DNA of 64,000 nucleotides from Straminergon stramineum. Lineage: Eukaryota; Streptophyta; Bryopsida; Hypnales; Calliergonaceae. The stretch is taken from the NCBI GenBank assembly GCA_963920665.1, contig OY987263.1, positions 32,228,547 through 32,292,546 on the forward strand, in the 5' to 3' direction. The notes beneath the pieces were generated by a model. That model was not told where the DNA came from, made no database searches, and worked only from the letters and a program-made list of their open reading frames with translations. Below, piece by piece: positions 23,770 to 36,333 of this stretch. Each line of letters begins with the position of its first letter. The stretch's first letter is position 1. A program made the translations under genes and the position numbers.

Positions 23770-26680
23770 TCACTTACACATCGGTTTTCTAACTAGCCTA
23801 TGGTTGGAAATAGGTTTACCTACATATCAAGAATGGGACAAACAAAATCTTCACGAAAAAAATTCATGATTTTTGTTTTTTGAGGAAAATGATTTTAAAA
23901 TGTAAAAGAAATGTGAAATCCTTCTTAAATCTATTTATGTACATGGGGAAATTTTTTCCTCAACCTCCCCCATGCTACAAATAGGCTACATTGCTTAAGT
24001 GGTCAAAAATAGGTGATCATCTTGATCGGATGTGTAAGGTGTGTGCACACAATCTTGATCTTACACTTATAACCAATTTGTTTTAAATCATGGCTTAAAT
24101 TTTGAATAACTCACTTGATTTACAAATATACTACAGTTGTAGAGGGGGAGCGTTAGTTGGGTTTTCATATTCACTCATTTTGCTTACATATGCATAGTAC
24201 ATACTTCATTAGACTTGGGCTTTCTTGCTTGTACATTACTTTTAGGGTTCCCAATAGCTTCAAGCTAGTTACAATGGTATTTCATTCTAAATTTGTATCA
24301 TCAATCCAACCAAGAGACACTATATATTATTCTTAGTTGAGACAACAATTTAGTACTAGATTGAGATTAGCAAAATCGGCACAAGTTGGCTTTACTTCAA
24401 GAAACATTCCCAAGAAGGATGCATCCCAGGGTACACAATCCCCGAATCATATGGTCTTCATTATAATCAATGGATATCCACCCATATGAATGAAGGCTCT
24501 CCTAGAGGTGGTTTTGAGGGCAATTCTACTATCTAGTATCCACATAGACATAGAGAGTGAGTGACTTTTTTGCACCTTCTATTGGAGGTAAACTCAAGTC
24601 TCTTACAAATAGTTTTGACACTAAAATATTGAAATAGAAAGTGCATGGTATGTATAATGACCTAGCTTGTCCATGAAAGATTAATGCAATGAAACATATA
24701 ATGCAATGAAACTTGAGAGGTGGGAACAACACGTGGATAAAGAAGTACATGATTGCTTGATCATTGAGTTTGTCAACTTATGTATTCTGTCAAATAATGT
24801 GCAGCATTTTACATGATTTGCAAGTTGTTGATCCATGATATCTAAAGGTGGGTGCAATATAAAAATTAGGAAGTACATGATTGTTTGATCATTGTGCATC
24901 TCAAAGTATATTCTTTGTATCCTCTATTAAGTTTAGTACATATACATGTACATAATGCTACTAGATTTGCAAATACTTGATCCCCAACACCTTAAAGTAA
25001 TGAGTTAGAAGATGCACATGTTTTGAAATAGGCCTTCTCTTATATTTTCTTTTCATATGATGTCTATCTTTGCTTAAAAATTTATAATAACAAAAGTCAA
25101 GAAGTTCATTCACTTGATATAACTACCATTTGAAAATGAAAACTACCCAATCTAAAAACCATGTGATTGGCCAAATCAATTTATAAATTAAAAGGCAATT
25201 ACTTCCCAAAAAAATGCAATTTCATTAATGCAAAATATTATATCCCTCTTGTTTAAAAGAGAGGGTCAAAAAATATATAAAACAATATCTATTTTGGAAT
25301 TAATTATATAATGAATCGAAATAAGTAACTAGTGACCAATGCTACTTAGGTATGTACATGATTATGGCATGGATCTAAAGTATTATGCACAATTAAAATT
25401 CAAAATCCTATAAGAAATTCACGAAACCCTTGAATTTTGATTTTCATGAATTCTATTGGGTCAAGTTGTCAATCCACCCAAAAGTACTTATACATTTTAT
25501 CAATTTTATCCATGAGTATGTTGATTTTCTTTTAAAGTATTGGAATAGGTGCGTGAACCCAAGTGTGTTTGAGTACAATTTTTGGTTGGACACGTTTTTA
25601 CTATCCTAGACTAATTTGATGTCAAAACCTAAGTTTTCAAAATGCATATGGTTATATAGAGTTTCATAAATATGTGACAATATAATTGTAGGTGACATTA
25701 TTCACTATGGATCCTTGTATATTAAAACTAGATTTTTTCTTTATCAAATTCGATTTTGGCATTAAGTTTCTTTATCACTCAATTACATGATAAAGAATCA
25801 TACTTGTTTGTCAATTAGGTACTTTGTAGTATCAACCTTTAAGTATTCTATGTATAATTTTGTCTTATTCTTTCTCTTTTCATATTGAACTAAAGAAAAG
25901 TGAAGTTGTCCAAAAATGTCATTAGTGGACCCAATAGGAAATAAGGTGGGCATAATTCATATCCTCTTCCTAATTGCAACTCTATTTAAATGTGTCCAAC
26001 ATTTATGTCCCTTAAATGTTGGACACATGTAAATAGGGACACAATTGGGAAGAAAGCGGCCACAATGGATATGCTAACTAGAATGGATATAGGCTAATTC
26101 TTATTGAGTGCCAACAAAGTTAGGACATGAGTTTATGGCCTCAAAGTTCTCAAGAAGAATTCAAATTAATTCAATATCCTGCCTATCCATATTTAGTAAC
26201 CTTATGAATATTAGTTGGATCTGATTTAGGAATAGTTTATTACAATTTGCATTCAATATCCAACTATATGAGAATTTATTTTTCATGAGCACTTGACCAA
26301 AATTTTCCTACCAAGCTTAACATCCCACCTAGTAACCTTACCAATCTTTAAAAATCCAAAGTTTTCTAAAATATCTTGTGTGAATTACCCATTAAGGTAG
26401 CTTGTCCTATTTGTGACAAATAAATATATTTGCCACCCTATTATAGGGCCCATTTGTGCTACTAATCTAGTCTAGAAAACCCCACAATGAAGGGATTATA
26501 GAAAAAATTATAACATCGACACTTTTAGGTGTCTAGGCAGATGACTATAATTGAACAATGACAATTTTAGAAGAATCATTGGTGGATTGTAATAATGACC
26601 TTGATTAATTGAATGGTTTAGCAAACAAAGAAGGTTCAACATTGGTCAAATTGGTGACGGTTATATTAATTAGAGTATTA
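23770..26680. other. AT-rich intergenic DNA, no gene seen
   Basis: There is no conserved protein, LTR pair or RNA gene that I can support. A near-duplicate stretch (GGTGGGAACAACACGTGGATAA at about 24719 and GGTGGGTGCAATATAAAAAT at about 24847) shares flanking words such as AAGTACATGATTGnTTGATC, suggesting a small old duplication. The hairpin at 25983-26035 is listed separately. Confidence 0.4.
25983..26035. repeat. inverted repeat, 23-bp arms
   Basis: Arms at 25983-26005 and 26013-26035 (core TGTGTCCAACATTTA / TAAATGTTGGACACA) match at 22 of 23 positions with a 7-base spacer. A compact hairpin of unknown origin in non-coding DNA. Confidence 0.6.
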
Positions 26681-27217
26681 CTCCCTCCATTCCGAGATGA
26701 TCTTCTAGTTTCTATGTATTTTGTCCCAAAATGATCTTCAAGTTGTGACATGGGAGGAAGGGCTCAGAGACTGTATTCTTTGCACTTTTCTCATAATGTC
26801 AAAAGTACAATACTGTTGACGAACTTGGCGGTCCTAGGTGGTACACAACAATGTCCCTCAAATTTCTAGATGATTTGATTCCTAAGGTCCATTACTCCTT
26901 TTAGTGATATGCTACGGCATCGATGGGACAAATGACATGGACAACTCAGAAGTGTAGGAATGACAAAACAACAATGCATGCAACATGAGAATGATGCTAC
27001 ATTGGTCAATGGTACTCCTTGCAAATATCCTAAAAATCCCTCTTTTGAGTACTCCAAAACTACACTTTGAAAACTAAACTAAAGCTCAAAAGTCCAAGAC
27101 AATAGAAGTGCATTGAACTCTACTTGTAGTTCAAAATGGATTTAAATAATGTTATTTTTAGCCTTAATCCAAAACATTTTGTTGAACAACAAGAAGATCA
27201 TTTTCAAATGAATGGAG
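26681..27217. mobile_element. Stowaway-like (Tc1/mariner) element
   Basis: It opens TA-CTCCCTCCATTCCGAGATGA and closes TTTCAAATGAATGGAG-TA, i.e. a Stowaway-type terminus flanked by TA (26679-26680 and 27218-27219). Near the right end the words AATGTTATTTTTAGCC and AACATTTTGTT also occur in the element at 49689-49914, so the two are relatives. At 537 bp it is long for a Stowaway MITE and may carry an insertion. No transposase is recognisable. Confidence 0.65.
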
Positions 27218-28650
27218 TACATATTTTGGGTTAACTCAAGGACGAATTAGGCAAGTACTATGGTAGTTTTAGGGGTCTAAATTACTTCACGTAAGGGTTC
27301 AAATGAGGTAATAGGAGACAATGACAATATGCTTTGTAGTACTTATTGGATTGGTTTGGTTGGAAGTTGGATAGACATCTTTGTCCATTTAGTTCTTGGA
27401 ATCCCTATATATTCATCTTTGGCTTCATTTATCTAGCTATTTCTTCTCCATAGACCTCATTAAGGTGTCTATTCTACATCTAATTGAGCATAACTTTCAT
27501 CCTTTTTATGGTTCATTAATCACATAAAGCATTATGTACACTAGATTTTTGTACTTAATTTAGATGAAATAATGACACACAGACTATATAAGATTCAAAC
27601 ATGACACTATTACATTTATGATTAATGAGGCATGTCTTTTGGGGACAAATCTAAAAAGAATTGAGCTACACAATCCATATTGGTCCAAAATAAGCAATGA
27701 TTACATTGTAATTGGCTCCTATTACCTCATTTTGATCTATAACAACCCCTATAACAACCATTGTAATCTTCGCCTAGAATCTTCATACAATGAGTTCAAA
27801 AACCTTAGTTTGGGGAGGGTTTAGGATTTTCCAAGTCAAGAACAAAAATATAAATTTTCACGATGGATATTAGCAAAAAAACTCATTTGCAATGAAGGTG
27901 AAGATCCAAATGACTAATACATGAGGGATCAACAAGATAGGTAAATTTACAAGATATGTACAAGAAGCAATAACCAAGTTAAGAATGCAAGTTGGATGGA
28001 TGAAATCAATGGACTAAAAGGTTTTGTAATCCTAAAACTTGAACAGATTGAGACCAATGAGGAAGGAAAGTGGCTAGTGCAAGAGCTTGGAGACACAAAC
28101 AACATTCACATATTATCACCCAAGAAATGGAGTTAGATATGAACCTAGCGTGCATGTAGAGACAAATCTAGGTGGATTATGGCTCTTTCTTGCAATCAAG
28201 TGATCTCACCATGCTAGATTCATATTTCAACATTATGGTACAACAAAGGATGATCAAAAGGAAATCAAGATTATGAGCACAAGTAGAAGAAGATAAGGAA
28301 AATATAATGGGAGAGTTCAAATGGAGTGGGCATTACTTAGGAAGACAAGATGGAGTACCGGCTACAACCATCATTGAAGATGTCTCAACCTTAATTATCA
28401 AGGCAATAGTGGCAAAAAATGGAGCCATAATGAGGAGTCCTTGTAAAATTGCTACTAAGTATAATGCATGAGTAGTGGAGAGAATATAGTATCAAAGAAG
28501 AACACAATGAGCAAGGCAAAATTAAACATTCAATCATAGATTATTCAACAAGCCCTCTCCCCCCCCCCCCTTCCAAAAAAAAATCATCTTAGAATTTTAC
28601 TGAGAGTGACACCATGTCGTTGCTCTTGGGCCATTAAATAAAAAGTCTCT
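27218..28650. other. intergenic, purine-rich plus strand, no gene
   Basis: The plus strand from about 27.85 to 28.5 kb is notably A/G-rich, as seen in eroded coding or retroelement DNA. Every frame is broken by stops and no motif survives. A run of 13 C occurs near 28560. I cannot assign it. Confidence 0.35.
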
Positions 28651-28972
28651 CATTAGAAGAGAACTACATTTTACTTGTCAAAAACTATGTTTTACTTGTC
28701 AAATTTGCATTTTACTTGACAAAAACTGTATTGTACTCAACAAGAAAGTGTAGGCTCGATTTTGTTGAGTTCTCTGTTTGTAACACAAAATTCTGCATTT
28801 CAACATTTCAACATGGAATTTGACAAATAAAACACATAATTTTGTGTTAAAATGAAAAATGAAAAATGAAAAATTTTACGTTACCAAGGGAGAACTCAAC
28901 AAAATCAAGCCCACACTTTTTTATTGAGTAAAACACAATTTTTGATAAGTAAATCGAAGTTTTCTTCTAGTG
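28651..28972. mobile_element. CACTA-like MITE with long inverted arms (322 bp)
   Basis: The right end reads TTTTCTTCTAGTG; the left end is CATTAGAAGAGAAC, one base off CACTAG. The arms pair over much of their length: AGTGTAGGCTCGATTTTGTT plus GAGTTCTC on the left against GAGAACTCAACAAAATCAAG plus CCCACACT on the right. The diverged arms mean an older insertion than the 6.2-kb palindrome. The 3-bp flanks (TCT / TTT) are no longer identical. Confidence 0.65.
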
Positions 28973-30899
28973 TTTGTAGAGGCATCCATGACCACTCCAA
29001 GGCTTAGAGATAAGAGAGGGTAACCACCAAGGAGGACGCAAAGAAGAGGTATTGCATGTGCATTGTTGTTCTTGCTCCCAAAATCCATCAATGAAGTTAC
29101 AGATGCATGGTAGAGTGTCATGATCTTCTGAGACATGCGTTGGAGCAACAATTGAAGGACATGATAAGGCCATGATGGTGTAACCTAGTGGCATAAAGGT
29201 CAACTATCAACATCCTTCAATATTTTTAGTAAAATACATACATTGCTTGAAAATATTGTGGCAAAAAGTACTATGGGCTTTCAATTTAAAAAATATATAT
29301 ATATTTCTTCAAATTTTAGAAGATTTTTATTTTTATTTTTTTAATAAATAAATAAATAAAACTACACTATGAGATGGTCTATCAATGTAGCACTAGCTTG
29401 ATTTTCAAGTAAGGTGGCTCCTCTAACTTCATTAAAGTAGCTTCTAACGTTGCAAAGCCTCTTATTTCTTTCCAATTGAATTTGAATTTTTATTTTTTGC
29501 ATTCCTTTCATTTTGATTTATGTACTTGATGACTTAGACAATTGTAGTTTTTGACAATTTTACCCAAAGTGTAACCCAATCCTCGAGGTGTTAGTTCTAA
29601 CTAGTCCATAACCATGAACACATAAAACCATTAACAAACTGAAAAACCCTAAAATTTTAGACAACTGAAAATGAACCCTTGGCTATTTTAGGTAGTTTTT
29701 TGTGGTTAGAACTTTTTATATTCTCTTTTTATTTTATTTTTTTTAAATGTATACTATATCAACATCTAATGTGCAATCAACTCAACAATCAATTTTCATG
29801 GAACCTTGACATTTGATTCAAAAGTTATAAATTTTTACTTACAATAAAATTTTAGCAATTAATATTTCATGCCATTAAATGTTTTTTTTAATTAAGATTC
29901 TAATTTACTACATCCATATCTACAAATAAAGCTTCTTTCATTCCATTTTCATTAGTTAGATAGTTAGATCAAACAATGAAAGTAGGACTAATTTGTAGAA
30001 GTACCAATAGAATTGGAACTAGTAATTGACTCCACTAAGTTTTGATCTATATTATTTGTTCCAAACATGACATATTGCATGTAAATGGTGGAACTATAAT
30101 TAAATATTAAAATTAGCCTGAGAAATTCTTGAAGGACATCAATTGGTTGTTTCATCTAGTTCTTCATAAAAGACATTTAGGTCCATATATGGGTACTTTG
30201 TAGTTAAGAGTCTTGCATGGAGTGTTCTTTGTCCATATTTTGAAACCCAAATTCTGAAGGGAACTGATTTATTAAAATTTTTGGATTTTATTCCAAAATA
30301 AGTTTTTGAAAAGTCTTTGATGTGTTTTTAATCAATTAATGTTACCTTACAATCCTAAATTGAATGTTTTGTAGATCACAAACATAAAAAAATCCCACCA
30401 ATATCAAATATAGACTAAGAAATTATAATGTTTCATCATGATGAAGTTAAAAACAAACTTGAAAAAAAATTGAAGTCTTTCAATTCTCTTTCTACATGTC
30501 AAGTCAAAGTCTATAGTAATGAAAAAATGCGAGATTCAAGGACATAATACAATAATCAATTTAAAGTATCTCAAAACATATTGTACAATATTTGCAATAT
30601 GATTTCCACCCAAATTGAGTTTATTTGAAACTCATCTCCAAGATTTCTTAACACAAAAAAATCAAGATCTAAAATAAACACCATTTTTATATGATCTAGA
30701 ATAGAAAAATCATAAAAATTCTTTTCAAAAATCAATTTTGATGCTAGGAATAGAACGGAAAGAATATTCACCCAAAATGAAGTGCTATATTTTTATTTTT
30801 AGTATTCTAAATGGTCAATAAGTGAACAATGTTTGTAAATTTTTATAAATGCAACCATATACTATGTACAATAAGTGTAGGGCAAGGTCAGCACATCCT
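28973..30899. other. AT-rich intergenic DNA, no gene seen
   Basis: It contains simple A/T tracts (an ATATATAT run near 29295 and AAATAAATAAATAAATAAA near 29343) and no supportable gene, LTR or RNA feature. Confidence 0.4.
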
Positions 30900-31411
30900 T
30901 ATCTAAAAAAAGAAATTTAAAAAATCTTGTTTGTTTTTCACCATACAAAAAGTTGAAGTTAAGAGTATTCCAAACCTTATAAACTAGTCAAACTAGGAGC
31001 AGAAAAAACATGTTTTCTTCACTTTCAATGCTTACATCTTGTGATTGATATTGTCAAATTTCTTAAATTTCTTCTACACTGAATAGGGGTATTAAGGGGA
31101 CCCATACTAATTAATCGACATTCCACACTAAAGAAATATCTACCTTTATTGTACATCAATAGTTATTGGAGTGTCCAGGTGATGTACATCATGTTTCAAA
31201 CATCTACAGTTTTCTAGAATCAGTCCCTTTAATTTTTTAGTCCCCTTAATACCCCTATTCAGTGTAGACATTCTCAGACTAGTGTAGTATAAGATCCTAC
31301 TGTTGGATACGCAGAAGAAGCAAATGCTTAAATTTTATGTTGTTTGCATTGAAAATGGCATTTTTTAGTGGTTTTTGACAAAAGCACAGCCTTCAAAACT
31401 TTTGGCAAGGG
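30900..31411. mobile_element. right half of a TTAA-type element, split by a MITE
   Basis: It ends GGCAAGGG-TTAA (TTAA at 31412-31415). Internal words (CATGTTTTCTTCACTTTCAATG, ATAAGATCCT, GTTGGATACGCA, AAAATGGCATTTTTTAGTGG) line up with the right half of the 42279-43202 element in the same order. A second element (31074-31267) interrupts it. The left end is not recognisable. Confidence 0.5.
31074..31267. mobile_element. MITE with 28-bp perfect inverted ends, nested
   Basis: The ends CTACACTGAATAGGGGTATT (continuing AAGGGGAC) and its exact reverse complement close the element. Reading the outer TA as the target duplication leaves CACTG...CAGTG termini, as in some Tc1/mariner-type MITEs. The body has no coding capacity. 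The interrupted host copy can be realigned with its paralogue near 43.07 kb, confirming the insertion point. Confidence 0.75.
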
Positions 31412-32314
31412 TTAAAACAAAATTAATCAACCCCCTCCAAGATATGGGGACCACAGAAAGCGGTGCTTTTGTATGTGAACCAATGCAAGGAAAGATTTTA
31501 TTTCAGGAGTAACAGTCAAGATACAATATTGTGATTCTCTCATTCCATAATGTCAACAACATTCAGCACTCAACCTGGTGCTTATAAAGAGTCCAACACA
31601 TTCATTTGTGGCTTGAATTGTGTAATGTCTTCTCAATCATGTGATATTATACAATAGTACAATTAATGCTATACATTCATGACAATTACATAAATACACA
31701 TTCTTAATATTATTATTAAATGATACAAAATAGGGGAAATCAGTCAACTGAGCTGGCTGAATGGATCCCTTATGACATTTATTTGGGGTATGGTTAGATA
31801 TTGAAGTGATACTATTACCTTACCTTCCACATCATCGTAAATGTAATGTGAGATGATGCACAACAACTTACTAGTAAGAGATGGGACGTTACTAACCGTG
31901 GAGTACAGTAAAAGTAACATGGGGTCACATTTCAGTCCTTTGCACCTCCATACTGTAGTCACCCACCCAACCCTGGGTCTGCAAAAAAAAGTGCAAATAG
32001 TGTGGTACAGACTAATGACAGTCAAGGTAATTTCATTTTGATCCCAATCAAAATTTACATCTTGAGTAAACTTGGCAATCACACCACAGACAAAATTCAA
32101 ATTCTTCTCCACATAATTATAGAGAGTTGCATGTTTTGAAAGTTGGCATGATTATGAAATGCCATGTTCAGATTCAACTTCAAAAAGCAGATTGTAAAAA
32201 GATATCTTCCTACAAATTTTATTACAATTTATAGGCAATGAAGCTAAAATCTACTTAAAAATTCCTTGCAAAACTTCACCGCATAAGGTGGGTACACCCA
32301 AAAGTGCCACAAAT

Positions 32315-32555
32315 TGGTAATGTGTCTAGTTACTATTATTAGGTTGTTCAAAATTTCAAATTGTCTTGTTGGCAAGTGAAAGGAGGTTCCAATGTACCAA
32401 AGAACACGTCATTTGTATACAATATGCAAAAGTTATGGAGGGTCAAAGTTTGTTTTTAAAAGCACTTCTTCCACATAGGTACATAATTGGTTTTGGAGAT
32501 GTACATAGTCTGAATATGGCGGTTTAAGGTTAGGTGCCATTTTGGAAGTGCCTAC
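32315..32555. repeat. single inverted copy of the 48-kb repeat unit
   Basis: Words such as AAGTGAAAGGAGGTTCCAA, TGTATACAATATGCAAAAGT and ATTGGTTTTGGAGATGTACA are the reverse complement, in matching order, of the tandem units at about 48.6-49.05 kb. It is non-coding and of unknown class. Confidence 0.55.
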
Positions 32556-32559
32556 CTCA

Positions 32560-33525
32560 GTGTGCTATCATTAGGCAGTGATACAAAATTTTGTCCCCAT
32601 TACAATTGAATTGGTAATAGTGTAGTTATGGTTTGGTAATTGGCAATTGTTGTTGTTTGATTTTTTTGATGTGTGCAATAAATGGCACGTTTACTCTACC
32701 TTATCTTAGAAGGAATGTATTTAAGTTATAAAAAAAATTGAATGTAAATCTTTGGTTGCAGGATTGAAGATAATGTAATCTATATACCCATGATACAATA
32801 TTTTCAAGCTGACACTCAACAATATTTGTAACAATTTGTGTGATGGAATTCTATTGCTAATGAATAGTCGTTCTATTTTTCATTTTAATTATTTTACTAT
32901 CTTGTTTTCATAAACTTGCTTCATTTAAAATTGAGGTAGCCAATAGATATCCTTTTTTGTTATGTATTCTTTTAGTTACAAGTCCTAAGATAAAACAACC
33001 CATTACAAACCTTTTATCCATTGTGGACTCCTAAGAGTGACCTCATTATGGTTTTCTTTTAGTTATTGAGCTTTGGGCCACATTCAATGTTTTAGCAAAC
33101 TGGAATGGAGTAATTAGTGACCACAATAGGAACTTTCAATTTTTTAGTGTTAGTTCATTGTAGGAAGTATCCTTTTCAAGTCTTCTATGTTAAAAAATAT
33201 TGTGACCGCAACAGGTGAGGAAGATGAGTGTTATAGATCAATTTTGGTTGGTTTTGGGGTAGTCATTAGACTCTTTTAAGTTGTGATGGGCTGAACACTT
33301 CAAAAATTCATAACAAATTCACACTTTGTCAAAAAAATATAGTTTAAAATGCTCTTGCCACTTCTATCACTTGACTTTTTCTGAAAAAAAAAGTAAAAAA
33401 TTTCATAAATGACAAGAGGGCACCCCCCACCCCCACCCCATTTGGTCTATAATGGGTTGTTTTACCTTATATGAAGGGAGAATAACATTAAACCGCATTT
33501 CCATCCTAAATTGCAAGTAACATGT
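32560..33525. other. intergenic, no gene seen
   Basis: No gene is seen. Part of this DNA is diverged from the segment near 40.6-41.1 kb: both share CCCATTACAA, GTGAGNAAGATGAG, TTTTGGTTGG/TTTGTTGGTT and ACACTTCAAAAATTCATANCA in order. That marks another old dispersed repeat. Confidence 0.4.
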
Positions 33526-33529
33526 ATAC

Positions 33530-34414
33530 TTCTTTCATGTTTAGAGGCCCTAAACTTTGCTTCAAACTACTTGTTTTAAAAGCAAAGTTGAGATCTTCAT
33601 CTATATTTGTTATTTTTAACAAATTCCATTGTAGGATCTTTTAGCTAACTTATTTAAATACATTCTTCCCCAAAATTTAGAGTGATTATCCCCATTGATT
33701 ACAAGTTCAATGTGTCTAAATTTCAAAATGTAGGTTTTCTTAGCCCTTCCTATAAGTGAAGTTTTGTCTTTCAACATTTTAAGGAAAAAAACCCATGTAT
33801 GTCCCATAACTTGTGCCTTTTTATTCGTATGTTGGAAAATTGGATGGAGAATATATTTAAAAATATGTGAATGAAACAACTTTCATATTCATATTATAGA
33901 AAAATTATAAATTGGGAGGTGGTATAGAATGTGAAAACAAATTGAACTACTAATAACTTTTGCAAGAACTTCAAAATTACAAACACCAATGATAAGAATG
34001 TTCTAGTAAGCAACATGTATCCTTTATTTTTGGTTTTTATATGAAAAATTTCAAAATTGAGTTCAGAAAACAACTTTATCTGAACTTTCCTAAATTCATT
34101 GCTTACAAAATAAAGCTCTTCAAAACTTTCACCCCAATATTAGGATTCGAATAGTTCAAGTTCTTTTGAGTAGGTATCAATATATAAAATTAATTCATAT
34201 ATTTTAGAATATATTTTTAGCTGCCCGGTTTGACATTGAAATTTTTAAAAATCCTTATAACTTTTGCAATATTTATCAAAATGATGTGAAACAAGGCTTC
34301 ATACATAGATTATGATGACGAGCATCCATTTGGATGTTTCAAGAAAATATTTTAAATTATGAAGTATCCAAGTTTAAAAAAAAATCCAAATTGGTCTCCT
34401 TAGTCTTTTAGGGG
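33530..34414. mobile_element. TTAA-type element, left end eroded
   Basis: The right end is GTCTTTTAGGGG-TTAA (TTAA at 34415-34418). Internal words follow the 62190-63092 copy: CTTCTTTCATGTT, GATCTTCATCTATATTTG, CCATTGTAGGATCTTTTAG. The left terminus lacks the CCCC motif. No protein is encoded. Confidence 0.55.
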
Positions 34415-34418
34415 TTAA

Positions 34419-35477
34419 TATAGCTTCAACCCAAATCTAGCACATTTCTAATTGTAGTAGCTATTTTTTGCTAGAAAGGGTTTATTTGATGTCTTAAAAA
34501 CCCCACAAGTGTGTAGGAGAAACTAATGGAGGTTGAAAAGTTCATCGAGGCAACCAATGGAAGTTAAAGCATGTCATGCTTCAAAAATGTTTATTTACAG
34601 GAAGTCAGTAGCATGATTCATTAGAAGAAAATTGAATCCTCCATCCAATTGTTTCCCTTTGTTGTAGTGTAGATGCTATGCATACAAGATGTGGAGCAAT
34701 GTTGATGGAGTTTGTTGATAGAATGGAGGATCAACAATAGAAATTAAACTAGCAAAATCATTCATTGACTCTCTAACCATGTGGTGACATGGGAATGTAG
34801 GTGGAAATTGACAGCTTCCACTCTCGAATTCACAACCCCTTGAGGGTTCAACTTTCCTTCTAATGAAGGCACTTTATGTTTATCATTTCAACTTTGAAAA
34901 TTCACATAAGATTGTGAGAGTGGCATAAAGTTGTATAACAACTATTTTGGTTTTCTCTAGAGTCTAATTTCTTAAGAAAAAACCTCATCTTTTTTACCAC
35001 CAAGCTCCGAAGGCAATGAAAAAAGGCAATTTAATGTGGAGGTACTTTATCTCTTGTAATTGAAAATTTCATTGTTATTTTAGAGCTAAAATGTACAAAT
35101 ACAATAAGTGCATGGTGGTTTAATTAAGGCTATTTTGTCTTACCACAATGTCATTTTGGATTTGTATTCTCTATTTCAATTTCTCAAGAACAAGATTTCA
35201 ATTAATGTGAAACATACTTGAAATCTCATTTGCATGCAATAAATGTGTTCTCAATCTCATTTGAATTACTTGGTCTCAAGATTTTGGGTCTCATTTTTAT
35301 CTAGCACTAGAATTTCAATTTGTATTACTTTGTTCTAAGGAATGGTTGCAAGTCATGTCTTTTGAAGTTCATGCACCAAAGTTGATTGTTTCAACTAGTG
35401 TAAGATGATCTATGGGTATAGATACTTGTTTGACATGCTACTTGAATGTAGGATGCCAATGCATCTTCTCCAATTTA
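34419..35477. other. AT-rich intergenic DNA, no gene seen
   Basis: No supportable gene, RNA or terminal repeat was found in this stretch. Confidence 0.4.
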
Positions 35478-35700
35478 TTCCCTCTATCCCAAAATGATTT
35501 TCTATGTGGACAAAATATTTGGGACCTTAGCCTGAATATAATATTATTTCAGCTTGCTTTGAGCTGTAAGTACAATTTAGTGTACTCCTATCACCCTAAA
35601 ACTTTGAGTTTTGGAGCCCTTTTCAAAGTGTAACATTGAGCTTATTGCAATGAAATCAAGGGGAAGCATAGAGATCATTTTGGAAAAGCCCGAGAGGCCC
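35478..35700. mobile_element. Stowaway-like element, degraded right end
   Basis: The left end TA-TTCCCTCTATCCCAAAATGA matches the Stowaway-type ends at 26681 and 49689. GATCATTTTGGAAAAG near 35673 is the probable mutated right end. The element is about 0.2 kb and non-coding. The right border is approximate. Confidence 0.45.
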
Positions 35701-36208
35701 GAGTACTTCTTTATCAAATTCTCAATTAATTGTCAACCAATTCCATGACCTTTTTATTTTCCTTGCTGAATAATTTAGTGCAGATTGAAATTGACCTAAC
35801 TTACCGTCCTCTGCAAATAAGGACTTTTGATTGTCGGGTTTTTTTCTCCTTCCTTCCTTCTTATTATCATAGTTTCTAGAAACCTTTGGCTATAAAGTCA
35901 AGGGTACACATTTGTAACCTGGAAGAAAGTTGTTGTAAATTGTACATGACGTACTCCATCCTTGAATAAGTAAGTTAACATAGCATTGTCCTAATCAACC
36001 CATCATTCCTGGACTGCAGACTTGTGCCTTGAATTTGCATGGCTGCCCATGTCTTGAAACAAATCCCATAAAAAGTGTCAACGTACCACCTATGCTTGAC
36101 ATTTTGCAGAGGATTTTAAGGAACCACCTTCAAATTCAACTCATACAGACTTCAATCCCTGTTTTTCCTACATTGGTATATTTGGTATATTTGGACCCTT
36201 ATTATTAA

Positions 36209-36333
36209 CCCCTGGGAGAATCCACCCCCCCAATGAGCAAGGTAGTCACCAAAATACTCCAATTAATAGACCAATGGATGCAATCTTTATTTCTACAATT
36301 AATAGGGAAGTTATCCATCGGACTTTTTAGGTT
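36209..36333. mobile_element. short TTAA-type element, one-unit relative of 5569-5781
   Basis: It begins after TTAA (36205-36208) with CCCCTGGGAGAATCCA. It contains GAGCAAGGTAGTCACCAAAA, CCAATGGATGCA and AGTTATCCATCGGAC, parallel to the 5.6-kb element. It ends GACTTTTTAGGTTTAG, a decayed CTTTTAGGGGTTAA terminus. Confidence 0.45.

Noticed and set aside
28560..28580. Run of 13 C as a possible regulatory quadruplex
   Set aside because: A single homopolymer run next to an A run, more likely simple-sequence slippage or assembly noise.
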